From positions 53,888,918-53,952,917 of the forward strand of contig NC_134277.1 in assembly GCF_949628215.1 (NCBI RefSeq): 64,000 nucleotides of DNA, given 5' to 3'. The notes below the pieces were generated by a model. It did not search any database. It saw only the letters and a program-made list of their open reading frames with translations, and was not told the origin of the DNA. This DNA comes from Phalacrocorax aristotelis. Taxonomy: Eukaryota > Chordata > Aves > Suliformes > Phalacrocoracidae. Every line of letters starts with the position of its first letter. Within the stretch, counting starts at the first letter, position 1. Made by a program: the position numbers and the translations under genes. Shown piece by piece: positions 1 to 15,889 of the stretch.

Positions 1-3000
1 CAGATTTACTATTTTCATCTCTTATATATTATTGTTTAATATTTTCTCAGCCTCAAACAATCTATCTACTTTCTTGCAGGTATCCCAGGCAGGAAATCCA
101 ATCCTTACACTGTATTAAAGAGGTATTTTAACATATCAGTATTGCCTGAAATTCTTTTTATTGTACAATAAGAAAAGTTCTGGGAAAAAAGAAAATCTTG
201 CCCAGTGGATTTCTAATCTCTAATAATCTGTGTTTGAAAGTACAGGTGTTGAAGTGTATCAATGCCAAAAAAATAGTGGTAATAATTGAATACTAATACC
301 TCCATTTAGATAAGGAGATGGCAAGGCTAAAAGCATTGAGCTGCAGGGATTTTGGTGATGTTGTTGCTGATGAGTTTATACAAACTTATGTTTTGGTTGC
401 ACTGGTGAAGGTAGCGATGCAAGTTCAGGAGAAACCTGAACTGAAAATCATAAACATTCCTTTGTTCTACCACTCTTTGATGTAATGATTATTTTTCCAC
501 TAGTGAGGTAAAGGGAGTAGTCTCACCTATTTCTCTTTTGGTATCAGCTAGGACAGAATTAGCCTGAGAAGGCTTCACTTGATGACTCAAGGAACTGAAC
601 ATTTCCATTTCCAGGAGATGCTGGCTCCTGAGCAGAACAAATATTCATGCTGCTTAACTCTACCCTGATAAGCGAATGAAACCTCTAGACTAAGAAAACC
701 AATAAGTCAACTGTTTTCAGTAAAAGGAAAGAAAGAAGGATTTATAGAAATCTTTCCCCCTCTTCAAGGACGTATTGGATCATCCTTGAAACTGCCTTTC
801 CCTGCCTAGCCAAGGGAAAGAATCCAAATGACAACTCAAACCAGACACCTAGCTTTAAATGCTAAGCTGAAGAAGATTAGTCTGTTCCTTGGATCCACAG
901 CAACTCGTTCCTGCCAGGACAGCTAAAGAAATGAATAGCTACTGGGCATATCTCTCAGCTGCAGTGCTGGAAAAAACAAGAGTGAAACTACCTACTAGAA
1001 GGAGGCCACTTGACAGCTTGGCTACTTTCTTGTTTCCTGCTTATTTCGTGACAATATTGATAGAGGAAGAGAAAACAAAAAAATACTGTGGTCTGCTAAG
1101 CCAGAGAAAAAGCAGATATTTCACTGTTGTCAAAAAGGGAGGTGAAATAAAGAGAGAGAGTGCTGAAAGAAAGAGAAGAATCTGATGACAGGCAACATGC
1201 AAGCAGCGTTCATAAAAACTACACATTTTAAAAACTTTAAAATTAAATCTAAACATTAAACATGCACACATTTCTGTTCATCTTTTCTTTTGCCCACAGT
1301 GATACAGCTGTTCCACTGAAGCAAATCATCTGCCAAAGGAAACAGGCTGTGGAAACCCTCTCCCAAAAGGCAAGTTCAAAATCAGAAATAAGAGCTGATG
1401 TCTAGCTGAAGTCTCTGATTAGGGGTCTGCTTCCCTAGTCTGAACAGGTCATGGACATGCAAGCTCTAAGCCCAGACCCTACAAGTGCCCACCAAGGCTG
1501 TCAGCATCCCTTAACTGCTCTGACAGCATGACTCTTTTCCCCCCATGCATACAGCAAGAACAACTGCCACCAGAAAAGATCTCCTCCAAAAAAGTATTGG
1601 GTTGACTGCCTCGCCTACCTCCTCCTGTGAATTTAATCTCACATTTCTGCAAATTAAGCAGACTCCTCTTGATTTCAGCAGGAACCAGATGAACCCCATT
1701 TGAGAGAATAGTATCTGAGTGTTAAACATCTGCCTTTCCCAAGTTAGCTTGATAAAATATGAAAGAGTGTATGGGCCATTTATTGAAGTAAAGAGCATTT
1801 CTTTGGTTATAGACATTGCAGCTGCCTTGAGACTACCTAGAAATTAACTGTTCAGAATTTGGATTACATTAATTAGCCCTCCAGAAAGCAAATGTGTAAT
1901 CTACCACCGTGACCATGAATGGGAGACTTCAAGAAACAGCCATTTACACAGGGCTGCAGCTGCAAACATAAAAGCATGAGCGTATGTACAACACATGCGT
2001 TCTCCTACAACAAACAAACATTTGGGTTTCATATTTTAAGCCTTTGAACCTCACGAAGAGAAACAAGAAGCAGAGAGAGACATCAAAACACCTTAGATAG
2101 CTCACATTGTTGCAGCTAGTTAAATTGATTTCAAGCACCTGTTAACCTTGTTCTGAAATTACCTAATACATTCCATACTTAAAAATCACAGCTGAAGAAG
2201 GGTCATCTCCTTCTCCTTATGTACATGGAGCCACTCAGGGTCACTGAGCTATTTTTAAAAGCCCCTGCAGACTTTCAGAAGAGCCTTGTGGCAAGCAGAG
2301 ACAGGGAAGAGAAGGACAGGACTTCCCAGGGGCTGTGACACAGGTGGATCATGACAGGCTTGTTCACAGGACAGGTTTTTTAGCTTTTGGATGTTCAATG
2401 TTTCTGAGCTTTTTATCATGTGGACATTTTAGTGAAATTATCTTTGTGCCGTAATAAACAGGGCAGGGGTAGGGAGCACAAACCTACTTATGTTTGGAAG
2501 CCAGAATTCTTCACACTGTGATTTGGGTGAAATGAAACCAGTAGTACTGCTAAACTCATTATTTTTCAAGACTGTGATTTTTTTTTGACATAAAACTTCA
2601 CAGACCTCTGGAAAATGACAACATTTGGAAATGGTAAAATCTATGACAGGAGTGCAGCTCTTAGTCTCTCGTTCAGGTAATAGCTTTAGGTCCTGGTCCC
2701 ATTTTCATACTTTAAATTTTATCATAACTTTAAAAATAAAATTAATCTGTGATTGTGATTTTCATGTAATAACATGAATCCAGCTGCTAGAACATTAAAA
2801 ATAACATCATTAAATACTACACCAAATATCACAAGACTTAAGCTTTAAAAAGAAGACACCAGTCAGTTCAGCACAGATGACATTGGTAGGGTTCCTGATA
2901 CAGCACTGTACATAACACTGTTACTGTGTCAGGGGACCCCTCTGCCCTTCAGTCCCGGCAGACAGGAGAAGTTTCTTGGTAATAATGAGCCAGATGAAAT

Positions 3001-6000
3001 TTCCTCTTCAAAAGAGATGTCGCTGCTAGATATGAGCAACTTTTTCATGTCTGATCCACCGGGGAAATCTTTTTAATTAAGTTCTTGTGCCAAACACTGA
3101 ATTGTTATCTAGTCCAGGAAGGGCATTAAGATTGCATCATAATGAGCTGTCACAAAATCCTTTTTCCTGAACTCAAACTCCTGGCAGTTCTAGGTCTTAA
3201 ATCTAGTTTTACAAAAGAGTTTCAGAACAACTATATTTGAGTTAGACTGTTCAACACACAAAATCTCCACCAGCAGCATTTTAAATAAATGTAATATAAA
3301 AATTAATGAAATGTGGCACATTTCCTTGACTTGGCTTCTATATGAACAAGATAAGGTATTTAAATCAGCATGAATACAAGTCAGTTTAGGACTGACCCTT
3401 TCCGTTATGTTGTTGTTGCACCAATGAAAACTGTTGGACTTCAGCAGAATTAAATTAGTCTATGACTGGTAATGCAAATTGCTTTCTAGAAGCTCCTAAT
3501 ACAAACAGTCTCGTGTCTGCCTTCCTATTCTCTACAAGTCTGGGTCATTCCTCATCAGGGATTGCTACCTGTAATTGCTTTATTGCAAAGATTCAAGGTC
3601 CAAAGCAATAATGCTGAGCACAGGCAGATATTCAAAGCAAGTAAAATCCACCTGGGAGCTGAGTGTTCAACTCCTGTTAGGTCTTTTGCTTCCTTAAACG
3701 TTCAGGACTGCATTTCCTTATTTTCAGAGCTCAAGACAGAATTTAATTTAGTAAGAAATCAAGGCATTACATGACCTACCTGCTACAAGATAGAGTGGTC
3801 CCAGGCTGCTCTGACTTGCACCAGGGGCAAGTGTCTCTGGCCACCTCTAGCAGCCGAGAGCTTGTCGAAGGTGCCGAGAGCTGCTTCTACATCACTGCCC
3901 ATCACATGCAATATGTGCGTGCTGGCATGTCTCCGTCACTCTCCCCAGGTGATCCTCTGGTGATTATTGCTCACTCAGATGCCTGAGTTTCTCATATCAC
4001 ATTTTCAGTCGAAAGTGATTCAGTAGGAGGGGGCCTCATTCCTGCAATATATTTCCCTGCAAGGTAGCAAAGGCTGTTTGCACTTTTGTGCCATCTGGAA
4101 AAGGCTTCTGGAGACTGAGCATGGCCTCGTACATTAATGATGATTTGTAAGAACCCTGAGCTATGAAGTGTAAAAAGCAAACACGCACATGCATGCAAAA
4201 CCCTGCCTGCACTTCAGGCTTCACAAAGACGGAGAGCATTTCATAACTAATAGAGGAAATTTCTAAGATTAAACTGCTTTTCTTTAAAGAACTAACGAAA
4301 GAAGGAAAAAACAGATAAGTGGTGAAATGTTTCCAACCATCTGATTTGTCTCCACTATCCTCTCTTTGCATGCATTGTACAACCTGACATTTGCAACACT
4401 TCCAAAAACCTGGAGTCACAGTTTTTGGGGCAGCAAACCTGGAAATACTAACAAATACTGTTTACATCCCGCTTTCCCCCTCATTCATTCTGTTCAATTT
4501 TCTGACTACCAAAGCCATATTTGGGGTTTGATGCATTTTGCATGCACAGGGAGTCTCACTGGAGCTGGAAGCATGTTCACTTAATTGAATCTGCCTGACA
4601 GATGTGACACAGTGAGATAATGAATGTGTATTTGACAGATGTCTGTGCTACGTATATACACTTACTGGGAACCAGGGACACAGATTTTTCTGCTATGGAA
4701 AACAGAGAGAGCGCTGCGCATTGGAGTTGAGCTCAGAGTTGTTGCAGATCTGTTTTATTTAAGATAATGACATAGTCTGAACCTAGGGAGAATTCTGGGG
4801 AAGTTCCATACCGCTGGCTGAATGAATTAATTCTATTAGATACTCACTGCCACTGGAAAGGCCCTTCACTTCCCACGTGGGCCACAGAGCCCTCCTATTT
4901 GCCTTGCAGGGGCTCAGGCACTCACTGCACCCAGGCCAGGGCTCAGCTGGCAGCAGAGCCAGGGCAAGGGCTCGCTGCTGCCAGAAGGGAATGGTACTGC
5001 ATCCCCATTACTGCGCTTTGGCTCATCACCTCCTGCACCTGCCCATATGGTCCTGCTTCCTCCCCAGACTCAGCTCTGCCAGTCCTTGGGCCCTTCCAGG
5101 AGCAAAGTCAGGTCTTCACAAGCGTATGCTTTACAATGGTATGGCACATGGAATATGCCAGTCTGACTGCAAAGAGCAGTGATCGTTTTATCACTCTTAT
5201 TCTGTGCCAGTGAGCACTGATGGGGTGTTCTGCAATTAACCCTGGAGAAAACAGAACAGCACAAAGAGGGACTGACACGGGTTGCCATTACAGGTGATGG
5301 TGACAATGGGATTTTGACTGGCAAGTGTTGCAAACCCAGCATTCCAGCCCCGTATATCATAGTGCAAACTCGAATGCCATAGGAACAAGGCTCAGGCAAG
5401 GACTGCAGATGAAGGTAGTATTTTAAACATCACCAACAGCATGGTAGGGGCCCCACTAATTTCATACAAATTTACAAGCTTAGATGAAAACTACCAAAGG
5501 GAGTATGTTTATCACAGTACCTGGTGATGACTTCCCCACCTGATTTCTAAACAGTGGTGTTTTGATTCTTGCTGTGGAAAAATTATGTCCACGGACTGGC
5601 AGTCCATACATGCTTTGGCCGTGTGCCAGTCCAGAACTTCCTCTGGGACTCTTCACAGGATTCAGAGCCTACACCAGTTTATTGTGCCAATGCCAGAGGC
5701 ATGAAAAACTTGGAGCTTCTCCTAAAGCACTGATACTCAATTGACATTTAAACCTAGTAAGAAACTCAAAGTGGAAAAAAAAAATTAGGTCTGTATCTGC
5801 AACAATCAAAGCTGAAGATTATGTGAACAGAGGCTGTGATGGGCTGGTCTCTTTCCCATACGTTTCATGAAGTGGATCTGACTTGATGCCACCCATATCT
5901 CGGTACTCCCAAGTGCTCACAGCGTCCATCAGCCTCACGAGGATCAGAAGGTACTCTGCACCTTGCAGGACTGCACAGCCCCTGTTTGAGAAGACACTGG

Positions 6001-9000
6001 AAGCACGTTTCCTTCTATCCCAGATCAAATGCTTGCCATGTGCCTTGCAGAAGCCACGTAGAAAGTACAGGAGATTCTGGGGCCATTTGCCATGTGGTGG
6101 GAAGTCCCCCGGTGGTGAAGGCTGTGAGGTGTAATGCAGTCATGGGACAGCAAAACTGAGATTTCAGGGGCTTCTTGTGAGTCATATAACCAACTCTACA
6201 ATGTGCAGGAAGGTAGGTGTGTGTTTCTCAAATAAAAATACCCAGACACATAGTTCTGTAAGGATATATAAACCCCACTAGATCAAGTAAATGGACAAAA
6301 GAACAAAAGCAAGAGAAGAACACAATCTCCTTTTTTTTCAGATGGGAAACTTCAGCAGGAAGTTATTAGACCTCTACCAGGCCTTTTTGTGTTCAAAACT
6401 AAATCCATATCTCAGTCTCCTGCACAATGCAATCCTTCCTCACACCTGTCTGTTTTGAAAGCCATGAATCCCAAGGAAAACCAACACTAACCAAAGCAGA
6501 GAGCTGTCAGTGGGTGAGCAAGAGGTACAGCAGGAGTCCCTGGATTTTACTGCTTTCCCCATCTGGAGTGCAAATGGAGGTTGCTATTACATGGCCCCAT
6601 GAGAGGTAGAGGTGAGAAAAGCAGCCTGTCCTTGATCACCTTGCTTCCACCTGGTGTCTATGTCTTTTTGTCCTTTTGAATCTGTGGGTTAGAGAGAGAC
6701 ATTGCTTTGTGGGTTTACTGTCGTAGAAGATCCCTCTCTGTGGAACATTCCAGTGGGACATCATGTTATCTGAAAGACCCACGCTAACTAGGGTTGGAGA
6801 AGCATACACTTACTTCACCGTACCATAGTAGGAACACAAGACTTAACATCAGGACAAGGTACTGAGATGCCTATATCTGTGTCTGTATCCACATTATACT
6901 CAGGCATATACATACATTAATAACTATGCAGGTAGACATACTTCTATTACAAAATTGGCCTAAAACCTTAATGCGTCAATTAATTCTGAATCTCAGCTGT
7001 AATCTGAATCATGGACTACCAACTATTTGTTCATTTACACCTTCAGCTGCCAACTTTTTTCTATGGTTCTCTAGTTGAAGCCAATACAAAAAGCTAATAC
7101 AAAAGATTGATCAAAGTTTGATCATGTCTGATCAAAAATGATTCTGTGTTAAGTCCAAGCTTTGTCAAATCTATACAAGACACAGATCCAATGCCTGTTT
7201 CTGTCCAGAATGTTGTACTGGACTATTAAGGCATTATAATGTTACAGCTACATAAAATGAAATAGAAGCTCAAGCGAACTAGCATACCCAGTTCAAATCA
7301 AAGAAATGCCAAATTACACAAGCCCAGATCTATTTATCAAATGACTGCATAGCATCACTTTGTGTTGTTTAAAGATAGCATCACAGAACGATTTCATGAA
7401 GGTCAAGGAGTTTCCTCACACACACACCCCCAAAAATCTGAGTTTGGCATGTCAGGCACTCTAATATTGTAAATATGAGGAAGGCAATAATGACAGTAAA
7501 ATGCACAGACCCTGACTGCAGCCGTTATTCAACATTTGCGTACATAACTCATCTAAAATGTTTTTGGATGTGTTTTGAGATTAGTAGAATGGAAAGATAC
7601 AAACTTGCACTTCGTGTAATTATTTTCAAAGCTTGGTAACGTCAGGAATCTGCAAATCAGATTCTGCAAATCTGCATGTTATTAACAGTTTCTCAAGTTA
7701 AAATTTGATGGTAAAACAATTCTATATGTTAAAATGTGGATACCATAATAAAACATACATGGGCCTTCCCTGTTGCACTAACAGAAGGGACTTCAATCAT
7801 GTTGCTGTATTTGCAATATGCAGTAAGTTTTTTAAAATTTTGCCCAGGACCGAAATAATAATTTTTATGAATAAAGGGTTTGCACAAAACAGTTCTAATG
7901 AAATGTTTGGTGAATGTGTGCACTGTTAGCATGGTCGCCGACTATTAAAAACCCTATAATTAGGATTTTGCAGGTGATAAGCAGACATGCCTTGGGGCTT
8001 TCTGGAAAAGTCAAATGATAACAAAGTATGGATAGATTACATTTTCTCTCTCAGAAGTGTCCCACTCTGGCAAGAACCTGAGGCTTAAAAAGGGTTAGTC
8101 TTACTCATCTTCTGTTGAATTTGACAGTCAATAGGCAATCAAGACACCACCACAGAGAAGAAAAGTGAAATCGGCAGTGGCCAGACTTGCAAACAGCAAA
8201 ATACCACCCAGAAGTTGCCTGTAGTGGCTAGCAGTAAATAATGAGTGGGCTCAGAGACATTCATTTCCAAAAGCGCATGTCCCCATCTGTTTTTGCACAT
8301 ACAGCACTGTAACAGCAGGTACCTTCCAGCTGTATTTCTTGGCAACCATTCCACTTGTCAACTTAAGGCTGTGCACCTGGTGCTAGAAGATCAATTAAAA
8401 ATGCCGGCATGCTGTCAACTGACAAATTTCTGTTGTCAGTTGTGAAAAATCCACGCAACACATCTGTTTTTTCAATTTAAAACTCTATGTATTTTTTTAA
8501 ACAAATCTACACTAGCGGTGTTTGGAAGGGAAGGAGATGTAGTTCAACAGCTACAGCATCCTTCCTCCACTTGCAATGCCTGCCTCTCCAGTAGGCACAG
8601 ACTTTCTACAGTTTAGGGTTTCTTATATTTCAGATGAAATATCCAATTACAGAAATCACAGATCTACGAAAGCAGTAATTATCGTTACAGTTTTGCTACT
8701 CAGAGTACACGTTTATATGCTCTGATCAGCCACTTCATAGATAATAATATAAAACACTCAAGTAGTTGATTGAAGGATACTACTTCTATATGAGCCAGAT
8801 GCTGCTGGGCTTGCTGCTCCCACAGCCTGCGAGATGCTTTGAGGCAGCTGCCTATTTCATCTACGCTGAATGGCCTCATGTATTTGTGGACACACAGTGA
8901 AAGGGCCTTGCTAATCATCTTTGGCATGGTACCCTTTCCGTACCCTGCGTTAGCCCTTTGGCACATAACACCACAGGTATGAAAGATCTCATTTCCATGT

Positions 9001-12000
9001 CCCAGAACCAACAGAGGAAGGAATATATGCATTTTTTCATGATGGCATAGGAGTTTAGCCAAGATTACGGATGAGAGGAAGAGTCAGAAAAAGGAATTTT
9101 ATACAAAGTTCTCACAATAAGCAGAGCAGTAAGTAGAAATGCTCTTGCTGTAAAAATGCTACAGCTCTGATAAGCAATATTTTCTCATCTAAAAAGATCA
9201 CAGTATCTATTAACTCAATGCATACATCCTTTTTGCTTGGATATCATTATTTTTTCTGTCTTTCAGAAGACTTTCAGGTTGTGCAAAAACAAAAAGCCAT
9301 GGAAATGATGTAGACGAACTTTCACATCATACGTTGCTCCAAAGAACATCAGTCAGGCATGCTAGTCTAGTCAGGCAGACCAGAAGTTATTACCACCTTG
9401 ACTGCCAATTTATAATCATCCACATGATATTTTCATCGTGAAAGCACCCTACAATCTATTTGATCCTCACAAAACCAGAAAAGATAAAACACACCAAAAA
9501 AATGTCCTTGAAGAGTTAGGAAATTGCAGGAAGAATAAAGAACTCACTCAAAAGTCAGAAGGAAATCCATGTAAAGCTTCTTATAAGTGCCCTCTATTAA
9601 ACTGGTTTCTGAATATGAAAAGTTCATACATTGCCGACAGCTGGGCTACTGAGAGTTGAGCAAAACACACAGAAATTTTTAACAGTTAGAGAACCGAGAG
9701 ATGCTTAAACCGATCAGTATTTCAGAATATTTAGATTTCCTCTTTCAATAAATCTCTTCTAGCTGGTGAATGAAAACCAGTAAAAAAAAGTATATGCTAC
9801 AACGATTCACAAGGGTACAAGAAGGGCACCTGATTTACATCTGATCTGCAGAAGCACTGAATGAAGCCTTGGCACCGAAGTCAAGAACAAAAATAGTGAA
9901 AAAGGTCAAGGGCAAAAGCAGCCAAAGTCATTACTTTTCTTCAGAATTTTCATGTGTCAGATTACATGCACAATTTCTATTAATAAAAAAAAAATCAACA
10001 TCTGTTCATGCAGAGAAATGTTAATACTTAACTCGGTGAAACCAGCTGTCAGTGAATGGGACAACAAAACCCTGCAACTCACCAGTAGCAAAACTATTTC
10101 CTGGTAAGATATATTGTTTATCCAAATAATGAAATATTTTGGAAGCCACAACACAGCATTTCAATAAGCTGCTTGAGGGGAGGAAGCAATTCCCTAAAGA
10201 CTGCAGTGCAGGTGTAATGCCAGAATAAAGAAATGAGCAAAAGAACATGGACTGGTTTGCAGTTAGAAATAGCATTTCTTGAAGCATTTCTTACGTGTAA
10301 GAGGAAAAATAAATTACTTATAGTGTAATGAAAATTTACATAATGGTTTATTCATATTGCTTAAAAATAATCATTATTGTTGTTGTTACCCAAGAAAAAA
10401 GTGAACATACATTTGGTTCCAACATCTTGTCAGAAGAGACACTTGGCTTTTCCCAGAGGTCAGACAAGCTTCCCAGAAGGTCTACAAAATCCAGCGAAGC
10501 CTGTGGTGTTGCACAAGGAAAACTGGCAGGAAGTCAGCTCATTTCAATTATTATTAGATCAAATGTGCACAGGAGCACCCGCTGGCAAGAAGGTCAATTA
10601 ATGCAGAGCAGTCTGCATTTAAACCCTCCAAAGCAAGGCAGCCCCGCCTAAACTGCCTACTGAGAGTGGCCCCTGGCCCAAGCTAGCCTCTGGGCCTTGC
10701 TCAGGACTTTTTGGGAGAGCACTACTTGCCACCAATAGCTGTCAAGGACCTTCCTAAGAATTTGTCAGTACCACAGTCAATCTACAGTGCCCAGGACTAA
10801 TCCCTGGCACTATGCACTGGTAATCATCCTCCGTCCTGCCTGTCAGTGTCTGATTACAAAATTAATCTGCAACTTCTGGTTTAGGTAGTATTTATCTTAG
10901 AAGACATGACCAGCAGTTTTAGAAGTATTAGTACAGGCTCTACCACAGCTTTCAATAAAGGTCTCTTTCAGTTAATTTATGTCTCCAAAAATTATGTTCA
11001 TGATGCCTTTGAATACAGGATAAAAAAAGTCTTTTGTGGCCATTTTATCAATGTTTTAGAAAATAGACTTTACCTTATCTTATTTTTTCAATAAGTTTTG
11101 ATAATATAGATCAAGTTTCAGCCCCTCTCCATGGAGCAAGTTTTCCAGATCTGCTTTGTTAATAAGTAATCGGTGAAGTTGACAGGAAATTCATACCTTT
11201 CTCTGGAAAGGGGTTGTCCCATGGTTTGATGGCCAAGCTGAGCTAACTATTCAGGCAGCGAAGGGGGCTATCCAACCTGTCATCACCTTTAGAAGTCCCC
11301 ATCACAAAACCATTTACTCCTTCCTAATATAAATCTCAGATATTAGCAGCTACAAAGCCCTTAGCTCTCACACTGAGAACTCTCCTTCCATGTCCAGCAA
11401 GACTCATCCTCTTTAATCACCATCCAATCTTCTACATAGGGAACAAACAGCTGTGTTCCCATACAGCAGGGCACAGCGCCTCTTCCATACGACATTTAAC
11501 AGACATGTAATGGGAACCCCAACTTCAGCTCAAAGGGAAGAGGGGAGTAAGTCTGGGGCATGTCTTCACCTTCTATGAAAGGAGGTATGTCACTCCTTTA
11601 ATTGCCAAAGGTCCATATTAAAATAAACAATCCTCTGATCTACCAAAATGTTAACATATTTTCCTCCTCAAACATGTCTTAACAGAAAACAGGAGATGTA
11701 GTACTGTAATATTTTGTTTTTTGTCCTTTTATTCAAGCACTGTTAGGGGAAGATGATAATAATGGATGACTTCAGTGAACACAGACAAGATTTTTATGTT
11801 TCTAATCAGTACATGGCAATAACCCAGTTTAACTGTAGGTAGCCTATTAAGTCTCTGGTAAGCCATTCAGTCTTCTGGACAGACTCCAGAATTCCTCTGC
11901 ACTTAACATCCAAAACTACACAAATCAAAATTCTTCATTTTCCGTCCCCTCTTAGTCTAAGCTCATTAACAACTTTGTAGGATCGAGCTATCTCTGCTCC

Positions 12001-15000
12001 CATGATGAGCCAGTGCAGTCCTAACAGAATGATAAACTACTCACCCTCCAAACTACTCGCCCTCTACATCTGGCGTAAGCTGATCTAGCCCCCAGTACTG
12101 CCAGCAAACTCATCCTAGGTAAATGAATTTGGTTTTGCAGCCAAGTTATCAATCATAAACTAAATGTATGAGCTGGGGGCAGTGCCGTGCAGCACAATTC
12201 AATTGTGCTTTCTTATGCTCTCAGTGCTAATTGTACCACAAGTCCTCACAAGCAGTGAGCTTGAGCCAGACATGCTGGTGCTATGGACAAAACCCTTTCC
12301 AACTGTAATGCAGAAAGCCAGACAGTCTGCTTCCACTTACTTCTATTTGCATACAAGTTTATATTACTAGCTCATAGAGACCCTTGAGCAAAAACTATTG
12401 GATTAGCTATCCTCTAATTAACACTTGTGTGTGTCAAAAGTAACCACCGAAACCACTTAAGTTGCACATGCACAAACTTTGCATTAGGCAAAAGGTAAGT
12501 GTTCTTGTTCAGCTTTTGAAATTGTATGGAGAAATCAAGTCATGGAGCATGTGGCCTGCAACATCCTGTATTAAAATCCTATATGTACACTTTAAAAAAT
12601 GTCAGTTGCCTTTTCCCTTTCAGCATGGTTTTTTGTACTGCCTTTCAGGTGCTTTGCCAGCCTACTGCTCTCCTCAAAAGAAAAAAAAAAACAGCAAACA
12701 TCTCGATCTGGTCAGATACACATGCAGTATATAAGGTACTTCCTTAATTCTGGTAGATGTTCTACAAAGCAGCAGGGAGTGAGCTATAGCCAGTAAACAC
12801 AGACAGCGGCATGTCTCCCGTGTGTTATGAATTATTACTCATTGCAAGAGGATCAGGCAGTAAAGAAAAGCTGTAGTAGTACACCTAATCCTCACCTCAC
12901 TGGTGTTAAATCTACATCAGTAAAGAAAAATTTGCAATTACAAATGACATCATATTTACTTCTTGAGATTGGGAATTTGAGAATATACATACATGGTCAT
13001 CAAAGCCTTTCCAGTAGAAAATCCATTCTTCTGCATAAACATTTTCTTTATATAAGGGCTGAGCTATTAGACAGTACTTTTTCCATCATTGTGCAAGAAC
13101 ACCCTTCCCAGTGTTGCTCAGGACACGTCAGTCACCTGTGAAAGTTACAGTACTGTGCAAGACTTGTAAACTCAGCACAGACAACCCTGCCATCACCCTC
13201 TTACTCCACCAGAAACAAGGGAAAACAACCTGAAACTGCTTGAAGAGCAGTGTGAATGTGTGCTTGAGGAATGTGCTCCTTCAACACACCTGTTCGTAAC
13301 CTCTGGGTTATCTTCTTAGAGCCAAAGTCAGGCAAAAAATGTTATTCAGAAGCAACATAAATTGGGAGCCTTAAGCCTGAGATTTCTCCTTTCAGTATGA
13401 AAGGCAATGGTAATTTGACAGATCTGTAGACTTTTTTAGTACTCCTCTGGGAAAATTTATTTTTGTCACTTTTTTACCATTATTTAAAGTACTGTTGAAG
13501 ACAAAAGGAGATAAAGATCTCATGTGTATCTAAGACATATTTACCACCCAATCTCACCACCACATACAGCCCCGTTTATGCCTTTCACTACTGTCTATGG
13601 GGTATTTTACTATGCCTTAAAAAAATGGTTTATTCTTAAATTAAGACAGATGATAAATGTCAAAAAGTATTTGGCAGAATTTTACTGTTGTATTCTATAA
13701 ACTCAAAACTCCAGTCTCATGGTATAACAGATAGATATCAGTGGCCTTAAAATTGTAAACAGATTAGCTCATACGAGGCAGGAAGCAGGCCTCTGAGGTC
13801 CCTCTAGAAAGAAACTGCAGAATCAGGCAAACTATATTTTTGTGATAAAGACAAACACATTACACATGTTTCCAAGTGCAGATGCCGCAGTGCACTTGTG
13901 CTGCATAGGAACTCCGGCTGGGCAGGAGGCTGATCTGGCAGGCAGGCTTTGAAAAGTCTTTACAAAGATCCAGCCAATGGAGTGAAGCATTATGAAAGGC
14001 TGCAGAGAAATCTGGGGGAGGAAAAAAGAGCAGTGTGCCTATGAGGATGAATGAAGAAAATTTTGCAAGCTGCTGGACTATTTGAACATTCAATATGCAC
14101 TCAATAATTCAGACTGCATTTTTACTTCATCAAAATCATTACATTCAGCAAGAGTTTTTCATCCTATACCAGCTTCAAATCAATTTTTGTTCAAAAGCAT
14201 TCAAAACTTCAAGGAGACCATTACTACAAATTATTGTTAGAACACCAGCCTCTCAAAGCAACCAAAAACCTTTAAAACATTCCTCCAAGAAGGAGAAGTG
14301 GAAGACAGCAACAAAATCTGCTGGGAAAGAAGAAAGCAACAACAGCAGGAATTTTTAGTTTAAGCACAAAGCATCAGTGTTAAACATCTGATAAGTCTCA
14401 TGGTTTTCTTCTGAAAATAGATGAGAGGGAGCGTTTTCGTGCATGACTAGTCCCACAGCAAATAAACTGATGCTTAAAAATATAGCTTATGCACAGATGG
14501 CTGCAGAACAATTACTACATATTAATGTTTCTCATTCCGTATTAAACTTCTGACGTGCTAGGAACTCCCTCTTCTCCCACTCCGAAGATTTCTCAGAGAG
14601 ATTTTTTTGCATCATTAGTTCAATAATTATGACATGGCTGTATTGCATTTAACCTTATTTTAGTTCTCCAAATATATAATAGTTATTTTTAACCAGTTTC
14701 TTTCATCTAAGAAAGTTACAGTCGTCTTGTACTGATAAGGAACTAGGGAGTCAGATGCCATCTGGCAATACAACAGCCTGTTTGCTGTCCACACACATCA
14801 CCCAGACTAAAAAAAAACCTGAGAACAGCCAGGCTATCTATCCACACTTCCATCGGTAGATATTTCAAGATGCCATACATTAACAGCAGCCTGTGGTTTT
14901 GGTACATGTACCATTCATTCAGCTTGACGAGGTATGCTGAGCCTGTAATGAGGACACACCAGACACACTCCAAAAAGGATTATACATCTGAAAACAGATA

Positions 15001-15889
15001 CAGTAATTCTGACAAAACACAGAGCTGATGCTCAGATTACAGGCCTTCAGCTCAGATTGGGTTTACAATCAGGGAATAATTACTGAACAAGCAGGCTTGA
15101 ACGTTTAGACTTATTTTTCTCTCGTTCCCTTCTAGAACTGTGTCAAAAGTAACACTGTTCTTTTAACGCTATTATGCCATTTAATCCTAGAACGCTTCAC
15201 TTTTTGTGTCAAAATTCAGATTTAGTTGCAAAAACATATGTTCAATTATGGGATCCTTTTTTAAATTCAGTTTTCACTTATCAGGAGTGTCTGGGCACAC
15301 AATCAATTTATGTCAGTGACTTTTTTCCCATGTCTTCAAATTATAACTATGCTTAAGTGCTGGTTTCCCCACCTATCATGTTCTCTCCTTTTGTGATTAT
15401 AAGTCTTTGACATAGGAATGATGTCATGTATATTTACAAAGGCACCTGGAAGACGGCATCCATTTGTACTTTTTTTTGAAAGCTACAAATATACAGTTTA
15501 TTCTCCAAGACAGCATTATCAAATAGTGTCTTGGTTTTGTAAAACTGAGTCATTTGAGATCAGGTGTGAAAATAAAATATCCATTTGGCTTCTTACATGT
15601 CCGTCACAATGATGTCTTCCTTCTTTCATCTCTCACGGAAGCTGAGCTTAAACTCACACTTGAATACCACCCGATAACAGCTTTTGTCTGACCCAACTGG
15701 GTATTGCCTGTTCACTCAGACAACTTAACCTTTACCTGTGAGGAACCCAGACACCCTCCTGACAGGATATATATTCATATACCAGACTACGACATGCAAC
15801 TTGTACATTGCGAAGTGCACAGATGTCACCACACTGGGAGAGGAGGCAGATGTGCCAGAGGAAAGAGCCACCTCATAAAGACACCTCGG
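1..15889. other. Intergenic DNA 3' of BMPER, no gene recognised
   Basis: I see no supportable gene here. Open frames are all under about 130 codons, overlap each other on both strands, lack codon bias and match no family I know. There is no tRNA, rRNA or intact mobile element. Base composition is ordinary and AT-rich, with short A and T runs. BMPER is transcribed leftwards and ends near 40.05 kb, so this is its far 3' flank. In mammals the next gene in that direction is NPSR1, a seven-helix receptor. I looked for its membrane segments on the minus strand and found none. Confidence 0.7.

Noticed and set aside
7411..7430. CACACACACACCCCC run as a CRISPR or repeat array
   Set aside because: It is a very short simple repeat. 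No CRISPR-like regular repeat-spacer structure exists anywhere in the window.
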